Shown: positions 40,973 through 49,861 of the stretch, piece after piece
How the letters are laid out: each line of letters opens with the position of its first letter
How positions within the stretch are numbered: position 1 is the first letter of the stretch
Assembly: GCA_947625205.1 (NCBI GenBank)
Contig: CANQNN010000008.1
Location: forward strand, 32,890-96,889
Origin: an uncultured Lachnospiraceae bacterium
GTDB taxonomy: Bacteria > Bacillota > Clostridia > Lachnospirales > Lachnospiraceae
Direction of reading: 5' to 3'
Length of the DNA: 64,000 nucleotides
The notes under the pieces: model-generated
Told to the model about the DNA's origin: nothing
What the model saw: only the letters and a program-made list of their open reading frames with translations
Databases searched by the model: none
Translations under genes and position numbers: made by a program

Positions 40973-42043
40973 TCATCCCGTGATCTTCTCCAGCGTATGA
41001 TATAAGGCTTCCATCTGTTCATCTGTGCCTATTGTGATACGCAGATAATTGTCTATCCGTTCTTTGTCCCAGTACCTGACATATATGTCGTTTTCCTTGA
41101 GTTTCTCAAAGATCTCTTTAGCCGGAACCCTTTCATGACTTGCAAAAATAAAGTTTCCGTATGACTTCGGGAACGTAAAGCCCAGTCTGCCAAGCTCCTT
41201 CTCCGCGCATTCCCTCGTCCTGACGATCCTGCTGCAGCACTCCTTAAAATATCCCGTATCTGCAGCCGCCGCCGCGCCCAGCTCCAGCGCCGTATAATTC
41301 ATCGTGTAAGAATTGACCGAATATTTCACATCGTTGAGATACTTGATCAGCATCGGACTGCCCATAGCATAGCCGATACGCATGCCCGCCATCGAACGCG
41401 ATTTCGAGAAAGTCTGCACCACCAGAAGATTATCGTATTTATCAATAAGCGGCAGACAGCTCGTACCGCCGAAATCAACATATGCCTCGTCCACGATTAC
41501 TACTACGCCGCTGTTTGCCGCCACGATATCCTCTATCGCGTCTAGCGGCATCAGCACTCCGGTGGGCGCGTTCGGATTCGGAAATATCACGCCGCCGTTA
41601 TGGATGCCGCTTTCCGCCGGAATATAGTCTTCCTTCCGTATGCTGAAGTCATTGCAAAGCGGCATACACCGGTACGGGACCCGGTACAGATCCGCCCAGA
41701 CCGGATAAAAAGAGTACGTGATATCCGGAAACAGAATCGGTCTGCCGGATTGGAAAAAAGTAAGAAAAGCCAGAGAAAGCACATCGTCCGAACCGTTCCC
41801 GATAAAGATCCGGTCCGTACTTATTCCGTAATACGCGGCAAGAGACGCCGCCAGCCCGGTCTGTTCCGGAAACGCCGGATACAGGCGCATTCTCTCCGTC
41901 TCAAGCTCCCGCATCCTCCGTGCCACACCCGGCGCCGGCGGATAAGGACTCTCGTTTGTATTTAATTTGATCACGTCCTTACGCCCGGGCTGTTCGCCTG
42001 CCGTATACGGCACAACCCTGCGCACGTTCTCTTCCCATTTCAT
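40973..42043 (-). CDS. hisC: Histidinol-phosphate aminotransferase
   Basis: PLP-dependent transfer of the amino group to imidazole acetol phosphate in histidine synthesis. 356 residues of fold type I: KLNTNESPYPPAPGV, the substrate loop FPNPNAPTGVLMP, VIVDEAYVDFGG, and the PLP lysine in VQTFSKSRSMAGMRIGYA. Start 42043 lies seven bases after GGAGG; the open frame to 42106 overlaps the glycosyltransferase end and is not needed. No other his genes are visible, so a related aromatic or threonine-phosphate role cannot be excluded. Confidence 0.85.
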   Translation of the reverse strand: MKWEENVRRVVPYTAGEQPGRKDVIKLNTNESPYPPAPGVARRMRELETERMRLYPAFPEQTGLAASLAAYYGISTDRIFIGNGSDDVLSLAFLTFFQSGRPILFPDITYSFYPVWADLYRVPYRCMPLCNDFSIRKEDYIPAESGIHNGGVIFPNPNAPTGVLMPLDAIEDIVAANSGVVVIVDEAYVDFGGTSCLPLIDKYDNLLVVQTFSKSRSMAGMRIGYAMGSPMLIKYLNDVKYSVNSYTMNYTALELGAAAAADTGYFKECCSRIVRTRECAEKELGRLGFTFPKSYGNFIFASHERVPAKEIFEKLKENDIYVRYWDKERIDNYLRITIGTDEQMEALYHTLEKITG

Positions 42044-42093
42044 AACGTTTCCTCCGTCTGCAATGTCTCGTCCTGTGTCCTGTGTCCTGCGTC

Positions 42094-43107
42094 TTACGGC
42101 TTCCACTCCCCGGCAAGCCGCTCATATTCCGCCGCCTGCTCCACATTGCCGGCTGCGCGGTAACATTCTGCCAAACCGCGAAGCGCGGTATCGCCGCCGC
42201 AGTGAATATTTAAGATGCTCTCCGTCTCATATGCCGCATTGTAAAACCATACGATTGCTTCATCGGTATCCCGCCTGCGCAGATAATATTCTCCCAGCTC
42301 ACAGCAGATCTCCGAGCAGCCGTCACAGGCCACCGCCTTCATGGCATATTTAAAAAAGTCCTCCGTGTCGCCACACAATCTGGCGGCCCTTGCCGCCACG
42401 CACGCGGCCTCCCTGATCTCGTCCACGCTTCTGTCCGTATCCTGACACGACTGTCGGAAAAAATCACGTGCCGCCGCAAAATCTTTATCCTCTCCCGAAA
42501 TAAAAAGCTCCTTCGCATATATATTGTGCAGCCTCTTATCCGGCCTTATCCCATCGCTCACCATACGCGCAAAAGCCGCAATATCCCTGTCTTTATGATT
42601 CTTCTCCGGCATATGCAGGATCTCGATATCGCTGTCATAGACGGCCGGAGACAGACCAACCTGTTCATGTATCCGCCCCTGCCACCGAAATGTCCGCAGA
42701 CGCTTAAACAGCTTGGGGCGAAGCTCCCTGTCATAATTATAGATCGTACCGTGCGCAAGCTGATTGGCGTAATACATCTGCACTATATCGATCTCAGGCA
42801 AAAGCGTCTCTTTTAATATACGAAAAGCCTTCCTGTTCTCATCATCCACCACCTCGTCCGCATCGGCGGAATAGATATACTCCATATTCGCCTTGGAGAA
42901 AGCGAAATTGCGGGCTTCGGAAAAATCTCCAGTCCACGTAAAATCATAGACATGCTCTGTATACCGGGCAGCTATTTCCCTGGTGGCATCGTCAGACCCC
43001 GTATCCACAATAATGATCTCATCCATCAAACCTGCGATACTGTCAAGGCATCTTGCCAGTACTTTTTCTTCATTTTTCACGATCATGCACAGACTGACTG
43101 TGATCAT
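42094..43107 (-). CDS. Glycosyltransferase family 2 with helical repeat tail
   Basis: 337 residues; the N-terminal GT-A fold is of SunS-like family 2 type: SLCMIVKNEEKVLARCLDSI, IIVDTGSDDATREIA, DFSEARNFAF and the metal-binding YSADADEVVDD. The C-terminal half is composed of TPR-like helices (LGEYYLRRRDTDEAIVWFYN). Such proteins glycosylate proteins or peptides or surface polymers in the cytoplasm. The acceptor is unknown. It precedes hisC by about 50 bp. Confidence 0.85.
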   Translation of the reverse strand: MITVSLCMIVKNEEKVLARCLDSIAGLMDEIIIVDTGSDDATREIAARYTEHVYDFTWTGDFSEARNFAFSKANMEYIYSADADEVVDDENRKAFRILKETLLPEIDIVQMYYANQLAHGTIYNYDRELRPKLFKRLRTFRWQGRIHEQVGLSPAVYDSDIEILHMPEKNHKDRDIAAFARMVSDGIRPDKRLHNIYAKELFISGEDKDFAAARDFFRQSCQDTDRSVDEIREAACVAARAARLCGDTEDFFKYAMKAVACDGCSEICCELGEYYLRRRDTDEAIVWFYNAAYETESILNIHCGGDTALRGLAECYRAAGNVEQAAEYERLAGEWKP

Positions 43108-43159
43108 ACGTTTTCCTTTCTGCCCGCAGCGCGTTTACCACAGCTGCACAGCCCGCCGA

Positions 43160-43531
43160 TCAGCGATATTGCTGCCTGTAATAGACCGACCGCTCCATAC
43201 GTTCGTCTATCGTGAGCATACATTTTTCCTGTCCCGCGCAGAGCATTATATCCTTATATTTATTCCTGTGTACAAAACGCCTCGACGGGCATATCCGGTA
43301 CAATGTCGTATATGACAGATCCGCGATATGCTCGCCGATCACGATACGGTAACCGGCAAACCCGCGGTAAAGCCTTGCGCGTCCCAGATAACAGTACCTT
43401 TTCCCGTTCCAATTGTAGATGCGCACCGTGCAGCGCCGTATCACGTATGCGGAGGCTGTCAGGAGCACAGCCGCCGCCGTAAGACCGGCCACGATCACGC
43501 TGATGATATTGATAGAGCAACCTTCTGGCAA
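43160..43531 (-). CDS. Small membrane-anchored hypothetical protein
   Basis: 123 residues not recognised. One N-terminal membrane helix (IISVIVAGLTAAAVLLTASAYVI) is followed by a basic, tyrosine-rich cytoplasmic-looking domain (YNWNGKRYCYLGRARLYRGF). The start is TTG 43531 with GAAAGGG a few bases upstream; there is no suitable ATG. An alternative frame over the same bases (43260-43601) has worse character. Confidence 0.5.
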   Translation of the reverse strand: MPEGCSINIISVIVAGLTAAAVLLTASAYVIRRCTVRIYNWNGKRYCYLGRARLYRGFAGYRIVIGEHIADLSYTTLYRICPSRRFVHRNKYKDIMLCAGQEKCMLTIDERMERSVYYRQQYR

Positions 43532-43584
43532 TAGAGTCCCTTTCTAATATAAAATTAAAATGTAACAGTTTCAGATTAGCATAC

Positions 43585-44619
43585 TCACTCGTGGATTGCA
43601 AACCGCACTTTTTTCTCGTTTACATCGCCGTATATCTCCAGTCCCGGAATGGCCTGCAGGAACTTTGTGAACTGGGAGTAGCCGTAATTCTTGGGTTTAA
43701 ACCGCACATACCGCTGATGCACATTATTGCTGAGTTCCCCGACCCGTATGCCCTTCTTGCCTTTATCACTGACCACGGACTTAATATAATCTATAATCTC
43801 GCTTTCCGTCTCTATATTGTCCTTAAGCGCCACGGTGATCCGCGTATTATTCTTCACTAGATCCAAGCTGGGAATCTCTTCCAGGAATCTTGAAAGAAGA
43901 CTATAACCGTAATTGCGCACATCAAAATCCGGATACTTATTCACCAGCCGGCTTCCGATCTCGCCAAGTCCCGTCTCCTTATCTTTATTCTCGTTCTCCG
44001 TTATGATATTGATGATCGCACTCTCGATCACTTCCTTGCTGATGGACGTGGATTCCTTATCGTTTCCGCCGCCCGCAGATGAGGACTTCTTTCCTTTACC
44101 GCCCTTGCTCGAAGAGCCGCTCTCCTTTGCGGACGAAGCCTTAGAAGACCCCTGCGCATCCTCCGGTGCAAGCTCCTCCTCATCCTCATCGATCAGATTC
44201 TCAAGAACTGTGAACTGGGAACATGCCGTTCTGAAAGAACGCGGGGTCTTTTCTTCGCCCATGCCGACCACCACCATGCCGGATTCCCGCAGGCGGATAG
44301 CCAGTCTGGTAAAATCGCCATCGCTGGAGACAATGCAGAACCCGTCCACATTCCCGGTATACAGAATATCCATTGCATCTATGATCAGGGTGGAGTCCGT
44401 CGCATTCTTCCCTACCGTATTGCTGAACTGCTGCATAGGCGTAATGGAATTCTCAACCAGCTTGGTCTTCCAGCCCTTGGCGTGCGTACTGGTCCAGTCG
44501 CCGTAAGCTCTGCGGTATGTGACGACCCCATGTCTTGTCATCTCATCCATGATCGCAGATATATATTTAAAAGATATATTATCCGTATCAATAAGTATCG
44601 CAAACTTCTTATCTTCCAT
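43585..44619 (-). CDS. NYN-domain protein with two OST-HTH (LOTUS) domains
   Basis: 344 residues. The N-terminal NYN/PIN-like domain has the acidic metal-site residues in FAILIDTDNISFKYI and FCIVSSDGDFTRLAIRL, implying RNA cleavage. A disordered Ser/Gly/Lys linker (about 170-195) leads to two OST-HTH/LOTUS modules ending in NYGYSLLSRFLEEIPSLDL and NYGYSQFTKFLQAIPGLEI, which bind RNA. Bacterial proteins of this layout (LabA/DUF88-type) are known but poorly understood. Start 44619 follows AAGGAG by seven bases. Confidence 0.85.
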   Translation of the reverse strand: MEDKKFAILIDTDNISFKYISAIMDEMTRHGVVTYRRAYGDWTSTHAKGWKTKLVENSITPMQQFSNTVGKNATDSTLIIDAMDILYTGNVDGFCIVSSDGDFTRLAIRLRESGMVVVGMGEEKTPRSFRTACSQFTVLENLIDEDEEELAPEDAQGSSKASSAKESGSSSKGGKGKKSSSAGGGNDKESTSISKEVIESAIINIITENENKDKETGLGEIGSRLVNKYPDFDVRNYGYSLLSRFLEEIPSLDLVKNNTRITVALKDNIETESEIIDYIKSVVSDKGKKGIRVGELSNNVHQRYVRFKPKNYGYSQFTKFLQAIPGLEIYGDVNEKKVRFAIHE

Positions 44620-45139
44620 ATAAAGACTCCTTTCCAATTATATATTTATCTTTCCGCTCTTCCCGCTTGTAACCGCCTGATAATTACCTTTTTACTTGTA
44701 AATATCATGCGATATTTTAAAATTTTCAGACTTTTCGTATATTTTCGTTGTATTAAATCTGCATTTAGCTGATGGCGTATCCGAATATTTATGTTCCCAC
44801 GGCCGGGCATCAGCAAAAACATTTTTCACCGGCTCCGTACAAAAATTTAATCATTTCCAGGTGTCCGGCAATACAAACAGCATTTAAATAATGTGTGTTA
44901 CGTTAATGATAACAGTGCAAATTAAATATTTTGTCTTTCGCCAATCCCTGTTTAATTTCTTGTGTTATTCAGTTCTTTCGCAATTTTGCCATATCGGAAT
45001 TATCCTGTATTTACGGCATCTATAATGTCCCGTCCGATTTTCCGATCACATACGCCAGACTTCCATTCCACGCTTTCGGGCGCCTGATGCACCCGCTTAC
45101 ACGCGCCGCTGCTCTCCCCTGCATCCGACTTGCCGGCAA
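44620..45139. other. Intergenic stretch, nothing recognised
   Basis: About 520 bp with no convincing coding frame, repeat or RNA structure. It is AT-rich around 44700-44760 and 44840-44940 and presumably holds the promoter of the NYN gene and the end of the kinase-like transcript. Confidence 0.5.
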
Positions 45140-45775
45140 TCATTTCAGAGTCTGGCCCGTCTTCATATTCAGATACTCTTTGATCAGTTTTACACAATTG
45201 TCCCATCCGGTTTTGGAACTGTTAATCATCAAATCGTAATTTAATGCATCCTTCCAATCCCTTCCACGAGTGTAATATTTATAGTAATCAGCCCTGTACT
45301 TGTCCGTTTTGTGTATCAATTCTTTCGCCCTGCTTTCCGACACCTGCATTCTGTCCATAACAGTAGCAATACAGTCCTCCCTGGGCGCGTCCACAAACAC
45401 GCTGATCACGTTCGGCTCATCCCGCAGGATATAATCTGCGCATTTGCCGATCACTACAAACGATTCTGTCTTGGCAAGTTCTCTGATAATCTCTGACTGG
45501 ATATTAAAAAGGTTAATATCCGACGTAAACTCCTTATCGCTCGGTTCCACCACATATGTGTAGGGAATCTTCATCAAATGCTTCATCGCATAACTGCCGC
45601 GGAGTTTCTCGTCTACCTCTGCGAAAAGCTGCTTGTTGATGCCGCTGTACTCCGACGCCATGTCAATAAGCTGCTTCTCATAACACGGAACACCCAATTC
45701 CGCCGCCAGCTGCGTTCCTATCGCCTTGCCGCCGCTGCCAAAGCTTCTTGCGATCGCGACCACATAATTATTCAT
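45140..45775 (-). CDS. Cytidylate-kinase-like family protein
   Basis: 211-residue P-loop protein of the Cytidylate_kin2 type. The ATP-binding loop is AIARSFGSGGKAIGTQLAAE; VVIGKCADYIL and SVFVDAPREDCIATVM are typical further motifs, and TDKYRADYYKYYT is the lid region. The authentic cytidylate kinase is a different subfamily, so the substrate of this one is unknown. A hairpin-rich repeat lies between it and its upstream region, and AAGGAGG precedes the start. Confidence 0.85.
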   Translation of the reverse strand: MNNYVVAIARSFGSGGKAIGTQLAAELGVPCYEKQLIDMASEYSGINKQLFAEVDEKLRGSYAMKHLMKIPYTYVVEPSDKEFTSDINLFNIQSEIIRELAKTESFVVIGKCADYILRDEPNVISVFVDAPREDCIATVMDRMQVSESRAKELIHKTDKYRADYYKYYTRGRDWKDALNYDLMINSSKTGWDNCVKLIKEYLNMKTGQTLK

Positions 45776-45802
45776 ATGTCATTCCTCCTTATCAGTAAAG
45801 TT

Positions 45803-45878
45803 CTCTGATGCCAGTACCATAAATCATTCCGGGAGAATTACGAAGTAATTCTCTGACGCAAGCCGCCGGGCTTGCGTC
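45803..45878. repeat. Hairpin array upstream of the kinase-like gene
   Basis: Two abutting perfect hairpins, GAGAATTACGAAGTAATTCTC (45833-45853) and a 24-base one with arms GACGCAAGCC/GGCTTGCGTC (45855-45878), preceded by CTCTGATGCCAG, which resembles the CTGATGGCAG of the elements at 27856 and 56641 read on the other strand. It lies in the transcribed leader of the kinase-like gene. Confidence 0.65.
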
Positions 45879-45974
45879 TATTTTACCATATTCCGGAAGC
45901 AAATACAGTAAAACATTTCGGAAAAACCAATATTATTAAAAATTGCCAAAGGACGCCGCGGTCAGAAAAATCCG

Positions 45975-46003
45975 TTGGAACATTTCTTAATATATAGTAA
46001 AAT
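45975..46003 (+). promoter_or_regulatory. Promoter of the secreted propeller-like protein
   Basis: TTGGAA and TAAAAT with a 17 bp spacer, 33 bp before the start at 46036. Confidence 0.6.
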
Positions 46004-46035
46004 GATAAGTACACTACCAAAGATGGGAGCGGCAG

Positions 46036-47127
46036 ATGCACATGAGACAGGACAAATCCGAACGATCAGACAGGACAGGCATATTAAACAAACATGATAA
46101 ACCAGCCGCAGGACGACCAAAAGCACTTCTTATTGCTGCCGCAGCACTGACGGTATGTGCCGCCGTAATACTGCTTCTCGTCGGCGTTCTGGCGAAACGC
46201 ACCGCCGCGCGCAGCTGTACAGTAAACGTCATAGCTTATTCCGAATTGGAACAGGCGACCGCAGAACCCATGCCGCCTGCACATAACGTCTACGACGCCC
46301 CGAGCGTGCCTACCTATATCACGAAGATAGACGGCCTATATTTTCTGGTAGACTGTTACCACGATCAGATCATCTACCATGATAACCTGGAAGATCCGTT
46401 GACCGACTGGCTTGTTATGACAAACGAAATCAATAAGGGCCATACCATAGCGGGAGACGGCCTTGTCTATCTGGCTGACGATACGGAAAACAACCGCATC
46501 CTCGTATTTGAGAAACAGGATGACGTGTTTGTCCACACACAGACATTCACGAATATCGGCAACAGGCCCCACTATATTATCTATGACAAGAACACGGATA
46601 CCTTCTACGCCTGGAGCTCCATGAGCGGAGAAATGTACCTGTTTCGCCACGAAAAGGGCGACAGCCGTATGTTTTTAAGCGAAATACGCCGCATTGAACA
46701 GCTGAACAATGTGTACGTCCGATCTTTTACGATCATGGCAGATGAAATATGGTTTGTATCGGGCAGCTCTAGCATTCTGTGTGCTGATCTTGATACTTTT
46801 GAGATAAAAAAGACATACCCTGTACCGGATTCCATGACGGGCATGATACAGCTTACGCGGATAGAAGATTACTACTATATTACCATATCCACAGACATCA
46901 CAGGAAATCAGGACTATGCAACGATCATACGCACCCGCGATCTGTCGGGACTTATGCAGGGAGATTACGAAGATATCTACGAAACTTTCATCGGCGGTGG
47001 CACGCCATACTATATCACCGCTATTGACGGCGCCTACTATCTGACCGAACACAGGATCCCGGGCCACTCGGTCTGGAGATTCCGTATACAGGACAACGAG
47101 CTGACCGATGTGGAGACGGTCTATTGA
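46036..47127 (+). CDS. Membrane-anchored protein with propeller-like outer domain
   Basis: 363 residues. A basic N-terminus and one membrane helix (ALLIAAAALTVCAAVILLLVGVL) precede an outer domain with repeated blade-like segments: ITKIDGLYFLVDCYHDQIIY, GDGLVYLADDTENNRILVFE, RPHYIIYDKNTDTFYAW and ITAIDGAYYLTEHRIPGHS. Such repeats suggest an NHL/SMP-type beta-propeller that binds a ligand or surface partner. Function unknown. GGGAG precedes the start. It ends seven bases inside the convergent histidine kinase gene. Confidence 0.7.
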   Translation: MHMRQDKSERSDRTGILNKHDKPAAGRPKALLIAAAALTVCAAVILLLVGVLAKRTAARSCTVNVIAYSELEQATAEPMPPAHNVYDAPSVPTYITKIDGLYFLVDCYHDQIIYHDNLEDPLTDWLVMTNEINKGHTIAGDGLVYLADDTENNRILVFEKQDDVFVHTQTFTNIGNRPHYIIYDKNTDTFYAWSSMSGEMYLFRHEKGDSRMFLSEIRRIEQLNNVYVRSFTIMADEIWFVSGSSSILCADLDTFEIKKTYPVPDSMTGMIQLTRIEDYYYITISTDITGNQDYATIIRTRDLSGLMQGDYEDIYETFIGGGTPYYITAIDGAYYLTEHRIPGHSVWRFRIQDNELTDVETVY

Positions 47128-48035
47128 TAGGGCGGAAGGCGCAGCTTCAGATACAACATACCGTCTTCATACCGCGCGAAGATACTGCCGCCCATCTGTT
47201 CCGTCAACTGTTTTGCAATGGAAAGTCCCAGACCCGTAGAGGTTTTCCCATTCTCCACCGTATAAAATCTGTCGAACAGTCTGCCCATCTGTACCTCATC
47301 CATTGCCGAAGCATGATTGGCAAAAACAACCTCGCAATTCTCATATAACGTGATCTGTAAATCACCGTCGCTGTATTTAAGCGCATTACTAATAATATTC
47401 TCAAAAATACGGCGTGTTATTTTATCATTAACTCTTGATTTAATCTTTTTGTCCGGTAAATTTATGACCGGTTCAATACCCTTTCCGGTCAGCGCGCCAT
47501 AAAAAGCAAGCACGCTTTCCTCAATCAGTCTGCCGATATCTTCAACCTCCCCGGCCTGCTCCTCCACCTTCTTATCAGATTCAGGCGCCGTCAACGCATA
47601 CCGGAACAATTCTTCCGCCAAATTGCTCAGAGCCTCGGTTCTTTCAGACAAGATATTTAAATAACGTCCGATATTTTCTGATGTCTCTTCTTTTTCAAGT
47701 AGTTCCAGATATCCCCGGATCGCCGTCAGCGGCGTCCGGAGATCGTGAGAAATGTTGGTAATTTCCTTTTTTAACGCCAGACTTCCCTGTTCGTACGTAC
47801 GGCGTTTGCCACGCAGAACGCCGATCTCTTCGTTCAAGCCCTGTGCCAGCGCAAGCATCGCCTTATCGCGGCTGGAAATATCCAGCAATGTATTAGTATC
47901 CGTCCGGAGCCTGTACGCAACGCCGTCCCTGATCTCGTACGCCGCCTTTCGCATAAGTATTATTTTCACGGCAAGCGCTGCCGCCGTCCCTATGCTGATC
48001 CCAAGCAGGCTCCATACCCAGATACTGATTGACAT
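47121..48035 (-). CDS. Sensor histidine kinase
   Basis: 304 residues with one N-terminal membrane helix and almost no outer sensor domain (SISIWVWSLLGISIGTAAAL), as in intramembrane-sensing kinases tied to ABC transporters. The H-box is EITNISHDLRTPLTAIRGYL; N-box FENIISNALKYSDG; G-box TSTGLGLSIAKQLTEQMGG. Last gene of the operon with its response regulator, ATPase and permease. The layout suggests response to a peptide or cell-envelope drug sensed through the transporter (inference). Confidence 0.9.
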   Translation of the reverse strand: MSISIWVWSLLGISIGTAAALAVKIILMRKAAYEIRDGVAYRLRTDTNTLLDISSRDKAMLALAQGLNEEIGVLRGKRRTYEQGSLALKKEITNISHDLRTPLTAIRGYLELLEKEETSENIGRYLNILSERTEALSNLAEELFRYALTAPESDKKVEEQAGEVEDIGRLIEESVLAFYGALTGKGIEPVINLPDKKIKSRVNDKITRRIFENIISNALKYSDGDLQITLYENCEVVFANHASAMDEVQMGRLFDRFYTVENGKTSTGLGLSIAKQLTEQMGGSIFARYEDGMLYLKLRLPPYQ

Positions 48036-48071
48036 TGTTCTTGTTTACCTTTCTATCAAATCTTGATTTAA

Positions 48072-48833
48072 TTATTCTATATCCGTCTTTTGGAAGGCAG
48101 AAATCCCAATTATAACCAGCAAAACCGCCTCCACAGACAGGCAAATCAAAGCCGCTGCAGATAGTCTGTCGTTACCTGTCGTCACATAGACGGCGGTTAC
48201 AAACGGTACGGTCTTTTCCAATACGCGCAACAGCCATCCCGCCGACTCCCCCAGGCTTATCAGTTTATTAAAGCATTGCATCCCGACCGCCAGAAGCGCC
48301 AGCGACACCACGACATTGACCGACATCGACCTTGCTTTATTCTGATCCAGCATCTCCACCAGAACAAAAAGTGCTGTATACACCATCACAATAACCGCGC
48401 TGCAGGCCATGCCCAGTACAAAATTGCTTATCTCCAGCATCTCGCTCCCTATCAGAAGCAGCCCCGCAAGAAGTCCCGTCAGATGATAGGTGGCGCACAT
48501 CAGCCATCCGGCGCCCAGGCAGGTCAGGTAGTCAGCCAGATAGATATGGGAGCGCCTGTGACCGACCATGATCTTGTTGCGTATCGTGTGGTCACTGTAC
48601 TGCGCATGCAGAAAAACCGATGCAAACACTGCCATGACAATGCCGATGGCAAGAAGTCCGTTAAAGAAATAAAGGTTCCAGTTCTCACCGGATTTTCTGC
48701 TCTCCAAAGCGCTGCAGGCACTGACATAGGCCGCCACCGCATAGCCCGCCATAAACAGCTCTGCCAGCAGAAAGATCCGGCTTTTTGCAAGTCTCACCAT
48801 ATTTGCGTTAAGCAGTCTGCTCATGCGTATCAC
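48072..48833 (-). CDS. ABC-2-type transporter permease
   Basis: 253 residues with about six membrane helices, for example IFLLAELFMAGYAVAAYVSA, FNGLLAIGIVMAVFASVFLH, MACSAVIVMVYTALFVLV and AALICLSVEAVLLVIIGISA. SDHTIRNKIMVGHRRSHIYL is the conserved coupling segment after the second helix. It overlaps the ATPase gene by 26 bp and functions with it, probably as an exporter or immunity pump. Confidence 0.85.
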   Translation of the reverse strand: MIRMSRLLNANMVRLAKSRIFLLAELFMAGYAVAAYVSACSALESRKSGENWNLYFFNGLLAIGIVMAVFASVFLHAQYSDHTIRNKIMVGHRRSHIYLADYLTCLGAGWLMCATYHLTGLLAGLLLIGSEMLEISNFVLGMACSAVIVMVYTALFVLVEMLDQNKARSMSVNVVVSLALLAVGMQCFNKLISLGESAGWLLRVLEKTVPFVTAVYVTTGNDRLSAAALICLSVEAVLLVIIGISAFQKTDIE

Positions 48834-49731
48834 CTCCGACCAGCCTGATATAGTACCCTTCCAGACTTTCTTCTTTTTCCTGCGCGGAAAGCACCGTGCA
48901 GCCTTCCTCGGCCAGTTTGCAGACCAGAGGTGTTATCTGTATGTCGCTATAGATCTCCGCCGTATTTTCCGCCACGAAACAGTATTCGGCCTTCGCCTCG
49001 TCCAGCACTCGCGCAAGAGTGCCGCCCGCAGAAACCGTTACACGAAGGGATTTTCTGCACGCCGCTTCCAATTCTCCCGCCGTCATCTCCCTCACCAGGC
49101 GGCCCTTGTGAATAAACCCGTAGTGCGTTGCGATCTTGGAGAGCTCCTCCAGAATATGGCTGGAAACAAGTATGGTTATCATCTTTTCCCGGTTCAGTTT
49201 CAGCAGCAGCTCACGCATCTCGATGATCCCCTGCGGATCTAATCCGTTAATAGGTTCGTCCAGGATCAGGAAATCCGGATCGCCGCAAAGCGCCACTGCA
49301 ATTCCCAGACGCTGACGCATTCCCAGCGAAAAAGCACCCGCCCTCTTGTTACCCGTATCATTCAGACCCACAAGCTGCAGCAGTTCATCGATCCCATCCT
49401 CGGACGGCAGTCCCAGGATACGGTATTGTATGCGAAGGTTATCCCGCGCCGTCATATCCCGGTACAGCGCCGGCAGCTCTACGATAGCGCTCATGCGCCG
49501 TCTTGCCCGCGCAATATCCTTATTCCGGTTCTGCGCACCATACAAAGTGAATGTGCCGCTATCAGGCTTCTGTAAGCCGGTCAGCAGGCGGATCAGCGTA
49601 GTCTTGCCGGAGCCGTTGTGTCCCACCAGACCGTAGATCGCTCCTTTCGGAACGGTAAGAGACAGACCGTCCAGCGCTTTTTCGCGCTTGTAATACTTGC
49701 ACAGTCCGTTCACTGATAAAACAGTTTCCAT
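48808..49731 (-). CDS. ABC transporter ATP-binding protein
   Basis: 307 residues. Walker A GLVGHNGSGKTTLIRLLTGL, signature FSLGMRQRLGIAVALCG, Walker B DFLILDEPINGLDPQG and the switch histidine in ILVSSHILEELS. The C-terminal extension is of the BcrA/lantibiotic-immunity type. Start 49731 lies seven bases after GGAGG; the open frame back to 49929 overlaps the response regulator and is not used. Four phased TTAAGA boxes lie just upstream. Confidence 0.93.
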   Translation of the reverse strand: METVLSVNGLCKYYKREKALDGLSLTVPKGAIYGLVGHNGSGKTTLIRLLTGLQKPDSGTFTLYGAQNRNKDIARARRRMSAIVELPALYRDMTARDNLRIQYRILGLPSEDGIDELLQLVGLNDTGNKRAGAFSLGMRQRLGIAVALCGDPDFLILDEPINGLDPQGIIEMRELLLKLNREKMITILVSSHILEELSKIATHYGFIHKGRLVREMTAGELEAACRKSLRVTVSAGGTLARVLDEAKAEYCFVAENTAEIYSDIQITPLVCKLAEEGCTVLSAQEKEESLEGYYIRLVGGDTHEQTA

Positions 49732-49787
49732 ATTAGTACCTCCTTCCGGCGCATACCTGCGCCTGCTATAACAATAGCACCGAAGGG

Positions 49788-49828
49788 TTAAGAAACCGGT
49801 TAAGATAAAGATTAAGATTCCGTTAAGA
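49788..49828. promoter_or_regulatory. Four phased TTAAGA boxes, candidate regulator-binding site
   Basis: TTAAGA occurs at 49788, 49800, 49812 and 49823, spaced 12, 12 and 11 bp, about one helical turn. It sits between the response regulator gene and the ATPase gene. Tandem sites at helical period are typical of OmpR/PhoB-type regulators, so this is probably where the adjacent regulator acts to control the transporter. Confidence 0.65.
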
Positions 49829-49861
49829 TATTGCGCGGCAGATCCACGGCGCGCCCCCGTA

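Noticed and set aside
44620..45139. Open frames of 60-100 codons in the gap between the NYN and kinase-like genes
   Set aside because: Their composition is not protein-like and none has a start signal.
45833..45878. Possible cyclic-di-GMP or other riboswitch, given EAL/GGDEF genes in the window
   Set aside because: The conserved GCAAA/receptor motifs are absent; the region is simply two perfect hairpins.
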